A DNA stretch of 64,000 nucleotides, from NCBI RefSeq assembly GCF_020381325.1, contig NZ_JAGSPI010000001.1, forward strand, positions 484,406-548,405, given 5' to 3'. Shown here piece by piece: positions 60,564 through 64,000 of the stretch. The translations under genes and the position numbers were made by a program. Below the pieces are notes generated by a model that had not been told where the DNA came from, made no database searches, and saw nothing but the letters and a program-made list of their open reading frames with translations. How positions within the stretch are numbered: position 1 is the stretch's first letter; each line of letters starts with the position of its first letter. The DNA comes from Providencia vermicola (GTDB taxonomy: Bacteria > Pseudomonadota > Gammaproteobacteria > Enterobacterales > Enterobacteriaceae).

Positions 60564-61901
60564 GTGCAGCAAATGGCCAAAGGTCTGGCTCAGGTATATG
60601 GTAGCCTGTCTAGAACTCATAAAATCGTATTAAGTACGCTTACAGTCGCTACCATGGCCGTCGCAATTTGGCGGCCAGTTCATGTTCCAACGACTTCTGA
60701 AAATGATGGTATGCCTGATACCATCATTCCTCTAGCGTTATTACCTTCCACTGATGCCACTGACGATATTATTCAAGACAGTAGTGATCAATTACCTGAT
60801 GAAGGTCTTGCAGATACCGAAGCAGAAGCAGATGGTGCGGGGGCGGAGGCAACGCCGTTAGCCCATGAATATGTTGTTGCAAGCGGTGATAACTTAACAA
60901 CAATTTTAACTCAGTTTGGTATTGAAGCTGGGGATGTTGCAACACTTTCGAATCAACATAAGTCACTGAGAAATCTGAAAATTGGTCAGGCACTGAATTG
61001 GTCTTTGACAGAGCAAGGTGAATTAGAATCACTAACATGGGAAGTGAATCGCCGTGAAACGCGGGTATTTAACCGAGTAGGCACGACGAATAAATTCGAA
61101 GAGGTTAAGCAAATTCGTACTGGCGAATGGACGAACAGTATCTTAAAAGGCACTGTTGATGGTTCTTTTGCCCAAAGTACCAGTAAAGCAGGTCTAACAC
61201 GTAATGAAGGCCGTGAAGTTATTAAAGCGCTACAATGGCAAATTGATTTTCGTAAACTGAAAAAAGGCGATAAATTTAGTGTGTTAATGAGCCGTGAAAT
61301 GCTCAATGGCCGCAGCGAACAAAGCCAGCTTATTGGTGTCCGTTTGCAAACTAATGGTAAAAGTTATTATGCGTTCCGAGCTGAAGATGGCAAATATTAT
61401 GATAGCGAAGGGAATGGCTTAGAACGTGGTTTCTTGCGTTTTCCAACGGCGAAACAATTTAGAGTTTCTTCTCAGTTCAACCCTCGTCGTGTCAATCCAG
61501 TAACAGGGCGTGTTGCACCACATAAGGGTGTAGACTTCGCAATGCCAGTAGGGACTCCCGTTTTAGCCGTTGGTGACGGTGAGGTGATTGTGTCGAAATA
61601 CAGTGGTGCAGCGGGCAACTTTATTGCTATTCGTCATGGTCGTCAATATACCACTCGTTATATGCATTTACGTCAATTACTTGTTAAACCTGGTCAAAAA
61701 GTCAAACGTGGTGACCGCATCGCATTGTCAGGTAATACAGGGCGCTCGACAGGGCCGCACTTGCATTTTGAAATGTGGGTAAATCAGCAAGCAGTTAATC
61801 CTTTAACTGCCAAATTACCAAGTTCAGGTGGGCTAACAGGTAAAGAGCGAAAAGAATACTTAGCGTTAGTTAAAGAAACAAAACCTCAACTGAAGCTGTA
61901 A
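60564..61901 (+). CDS. mepM: Murein DD-endopeptidase MepM
   Basis: A 445-residue M23 peptidase (E. coli MepM/YebA 440) with a GTG start, an N-terminal membrane anchor (about 18-36), a LysM/OapA-like domain (about 95-145, EYVVASGDNLTTILTQFG), and the M23 domain (about 310-410) with zinc ligands in HKGVDFAMP and HLHFEMW. It cleaves D-Ala-meso-DAP cross-links for cell-wall growth. It follows znuA by 20 bp, as in E. coli, so it may be partly cotranscribed. Confidence 0.96.
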   Translation: MQQMAKGLAQVYGSLSRTHKIVLSTLTVATMAVAIWRPVHVPTTSENDGMPDTIIPLALLPSTDATDDIIQDSSDQLPDEGLADTEAEADGAGAEATPLAHEYVVASGDNLTTILTQFGIEAGDVATLSNQHKSLRNLKIGQALNWSLTEQGELESLTWEVNRRETRVFNRVGTTNKFEEVKQIRTGEWTNSILKGTVDGSFAQSTSKAGLTRNEGREVIKALQWQIDFRKLKKGDKFSVLMSREMLNGRSEQSQLIGVRLQTNGKSYYAFRAEDGKYYDSEGNGLERGFLRFPTAKQFRVSSQFNPRRVNPVTGRVAPHKGVDFAMPVGTPVLAVGDGEVIVSKYSGAAGNFIAIRHGRQYTTRYMHLRQLLVKPGQKVKRGDRIALSGNTGRSTGPHLHFEMWVNQQAVNPLTAKLPSSGGLTGKERKEYLALVKETKPQLKL

Positions 61902-61920
61902 TAAATTCTTCTTCTTTCAT

Positions 61921-61954
61921 AACTGGCAGGTACTTGTATCTGCCAGTTTTTTTT
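61921..61954 (+). terminator. Terminator after mepM
   Basis: AACTGGCAG (61921-61929), 10-nt loop, CTGCCAGTT (61940-61948), followed by a run of T to 61954. Confidence 0.9.
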
Positions 61955-62019
61955 GAAATGCTTCCATAAATCATTATTTTAAGCTATAAAAATATAGCCA
62001 TTATTCACTTGAGTGCAGT

Positions 62020-62994
62020 ATGAATAAAGATAAAGACACAGACAGTAAAAAAGGCTATGTGCCAACATTTCACCGTTCTTATTTATTGCCAAAATATTGG
62101 GGCGTTTGGTTGGGAGCCGCTGTATTTGCAGGGCTTGCTTATATACCGGTTAAAATTCGTGACCCGATGCTGGCTAAAATAGGTAAATGGGTGGGCAGAA
62201 TAGCCAAAAGTGCTCGTCGTCGTGCGAAGATCAACTTACTTTATTGCTTTCCTGAGTACACGGAAGAGCAAAGAGAAGATTTAGTTGACCGCATGTTTGA
62301 AACTGCACCGCAGTCTTTTGTCATGTTGGCGGAATTGTGCCTACGAGGGGCAGATAAAACGTTAGCACGCACACATTGGCATAATGAAGAAATCATTCAG
62401 CGGTTAAAAGAACAACAAAGTAATGTGATTTTTATGGTGCCACATGGGTGGGCAGTTGATGCGCCTGCGATGTTATTAGCGGCAAAAGGCCAGCAAATGG
62501 CCGCAATGTTTCACCATCAAAAGAATCCTGTTGCGGATTATCTTTGGAACAAAGCGCGCTATCATTTTGGTGGCCGCCTCCATTCACGAGAGGCGGGGAT
62601 TAAGCCATTTATCGCATCCGTGAGGCAAGGGTACTGGGGATTCTATCTTCCTGATCAAGACCATGGCGAGGAGCACAGTGAATTTGTTGATTTCTTTGGT
62701 ACATACAAAGCGACACTTCCTGCAATTGGTCGTTTAATGAAAGTATGTAAAGCGAAAATTGTGCCGCTATTTCCAGTATATGATCATAAAACTCATCAAT
62801 TACACATTTATATTCGTGAGCCAATGGATGACATCGATGGGAAAGACGATGAGTATATAGCACGTAGGATGAATGAAGAGCTTGAACACCTCGTATTGCC
62901 TAGTCTTGAACAATATACATGGATTTTAAAATTATTGAAAACGCGCAAAGAAGGGGAGATAGAGCCCTATCAACGTAAGGATCTGTATCGGTAG
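62020..62994 (+). CDS. lpxM: Lipid A myristoyltransferase LpxM
   Basis: A 324-residue late acyltransferase (E. coli 323) that adds the secondary myristoyl chain to Kdo2-lauroyl-lipid IVA at the inner membrane. One N-terminal membrane helix (about 28-45) precedes the HX4D catalytic motif HGWAVD (about 146-151). Further motifs are MFHHQKNPVADYLWNKARYHFGG (about 164; quoted FHHQKNPVADYLW) and YLPDQDHGEEHSEFVDFFG (about 209). It is last of the znu-mepM-lpxM run as in E. coli. Confidence 0.95.
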   Translation: MNKDKDTDSKKGYVPTFHRSYLLPKYWGVWLGAAVFAGLAYIPVKIRDPMLAKIGKWVGRIAKSARRRAKINLLYCFPEYTEEQREDLVDRMFETAPQSFVMLAELCLRGADKTLARTHWHNEEIIQRLKEQQSNVIFMVPHGWAVDAPAMLLAAKGQQMAAMFHHQKNPVADYLWNKARYHFGGRLHSREAGIKPFIASVRQGYWGFYLPDQDHGEEHSEFVDFFGTYKATLPAIGRLMKVCKAKIVPLFPVYDHKTHQLHIYIREPMDDIDGKDDEYIARRMNEELEHLVLPSLEQYTWILKLLKTRKEGEIEPYQRKDLYR

Positions 62995-63024
62995 TGCGGC
63001 TTACAGACTTACACATTACAATTG

Positions 63025-63055
63025 AAACCATCACGTTACTGTGGTGGTTTTTTTT
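63025..63055 (+). terminator. Terminator after lpxM
   Basis: AAACCATCAC (63025-63034), loop GTTACT, GTGGTGGTTT (63041-63050) with one G-T pair, then TTTTT. Confidence 0.9.
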
Positions 63056-63072
63056 GCTAAGAATCACAATAT

Positions 63073-63306
63073 TCATGCCCAATGTGTTCTTATAATTTTA
63101 TACGTTTTAATATGAAAATTTAACATAAGGTGGGGCAATCCTAGGTTAAAATATTTATTTTTAGACTTACTTCCAAAATTAAAAAATTCATAAAGATAAT
63201 CCCTATATAACAATTTGCGTTTAAATGATTGAAAATTAAGGAGGTATTTCAATCTATTGCCATTTTCATTCCATAAATTACCCTCATTTTCTGCGTCAAA
63301 AATCAT
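63073..63306 (-). CDS. Possible small hypothetical protein
   Basis: A 77-residue ORF I do not recognise. The only support is a good ribosome-binding stretch (AAAAGGAAAAT just before the ATG) and a convergent position to the lpxM terminator. The product is rich in Asn, Lys, Phe, Tyr and Leu, without signal peptide or membrane helix. In sequence this AT-rich it may be chance. Confidence 0.3.
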   Translation of the reverse strand: MIFDAENEGNLWNENGNRLKYLLNFQSFKRKLLYRDYLYEFFNFGSKSKNKYFNLGLPHLMLNFHIKTYKIIRTHWA

Positions 63307-63981
63307 ATTTTCCTTTTCAAATGCTTTTAAAGAGTAAGTAAACTTTATCTATTTGGTGATTTGATAAAGTTTATCTATGTTATAGTTTAATGTTTTACAT
63401 ATTTATATTTAATGTAATTCTTCATATGTATTGATTTTTTGAACAAAACAGAAATTTAGCCTTTATGTATAATCTATAACGTACATTGAAAATCGACTTA
63501 ATAAGCAGGATGATTGAGGGCAATAATGCGAATTACAGAGAAAGTAAATTTTAGTTAGGGAATACGTTAAGCGGAAGACTAACATATTTATCTATCATCA
63601 TGACTGGAAAAAACATGCTGGTTTTGTTAAACCCTCAAAATCAGAGATAAATGTGACGGAAAAATGGATGTTTAGTCTAACGTTATTAAATTAGTTCCTA
63701 CAAGGTATGGTTTCTACCGTTGACTATTTTGCTATATTTCATTTTTTATATGAGTTATTTTTAAATATGAAGCATTTAATGTTAATTTATTGTCGCAAAA
63801 AGACTACTCATTAATGATAATGCAGGGGTAATTTATTCTATTATGATTAGAATTAGATTATTTTTATGATTAAATATAGATGGTAATTTAATCGTGTAAA
63901 GAGAAATGTAATGATAAAATAAAAAATAAATTATATTAAAATAAAAAATTAAATATTTTATTTTTATTCATTATTTTAAAT
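63307..63981. other. AT-rich contig end without a recognisable gene
   Basis: Very AT-rich, rising further in the last 250 bp with many A/T runs. A 47-codon open stretch without a start (ending TAG 63692-63694, containing IFIYHHDWKKHAGFVKPSK) might be the remnant of a gene. Nothing else is supported. Confidence 0.5.
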
Positions 63982-64000
63982 CTGTCTCTTATACACATCT
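63982..64000. other. Nextera/Tn5 mosaic-end adapter sequence
   Basis: The last 19 bases, CTGTCTCTTATACACATCT, are exactly the 19-bp Tn5 mosaic end used in Nextera library adapters. This is untrimmed adapter at the contig end, not genomic DNA. Confidence 0.95.

Noticed and set aside
63521..63694. Start-less open stretch containing IFIYHHDWKKHAGF
   Set aside because: It looks protein-like, but there is no start codon after the upstream stop and no similarity I can name; kept only as a remark on the contig end.

Overview
The window looks like a chromosomal contig from an AT-rich member of the Enterobacterales, most likely Providencia or a close Morganellaceae relative. This rests on gene content and order and on the similarity I recall between these proteins and E. 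coli proteins; no database search was run. Most of it is conserved core genome in E. coli-like blocks, with accessory loci in between. The last 19 bases are the Tn5/Nextera mosaic end, so the right edge is the end of a short-read assembly contig with untrimmed adapter.

Layout. (1) 1-6.2 kb, accessory: a YfcC-family carrier cut by the window edge, its IclR-type regulator, a drug-transporter gene remnant, a Gfo/Idh/MocA oxidoreductase, and an indolepyruvate-decarboxylase-like enzyme divergent from a LysR regulator. (2) 6.2-18.6 kb, the pth-hemA-kdsA block: ychF, pth, ychH, prs, ispE, lolB, hemA, prfA, prmC, sirB1, kdsA, a YhcC-like radical SAM protein and a Sel1-repeat protein. sirB2 is absent and dauA has moved. 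(3) 18.6-25 kb: dauA, then a ynbA-ynbC-ynbD operon lacking ynbB and ending in an unknown membrane protein. (4) 25.1-32.3 kb: a 4-hydroxyproline degradation cluster (PAS-AraC regulator, epimerase, D-amino-acid oxidoreductase, deaminase, semialdehyde dehydrogenase, AGCS transporter) that runs up to the 3' end of a tRNA-Ser(GGA) gene. (5) 32.7-39.1 kb: ghrA, ycdY, yceB, mdtH, a 127-bp ERIC-like repeat, rimJ, murJ. (6) 39.3-40.25 kb: a small HicA-like gene broken by a frameshift, followed by an intact HTH gene, with an operator-like palindrome on its promoter. (7) 40.3-63 kb: argS, yecM, cutC, dmsABC, cmoB, cmoA, yecN, a NUDIX gene, a DUF4377-type lipoprotein, aspS, nudB, yebC, ruvC, ruvAB, a GNAT gene, znuBC/znuA, mepM, lpxM. 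(8) 63-64 kb: very AT-rich sequence with at most one small ORF.

Regulation can be read at several points: a CRP site at about -41 for ychH, a perfect FNR site at about -41.5 for dmsABC, the LexA box of ruvAB, the Zur box between znuCB and znuA, a stringent-type promoter for tRNA-Ser, and a 22-bp-phased direct repeat next to the AraC-type regulator of the hydroxyproline cluster.

The least described pieces are the HicA-like/HTH pair, which looks like a decaying toxin-antitoxin or defence-type locus, and the ynb operon with its unknown fourth gene.
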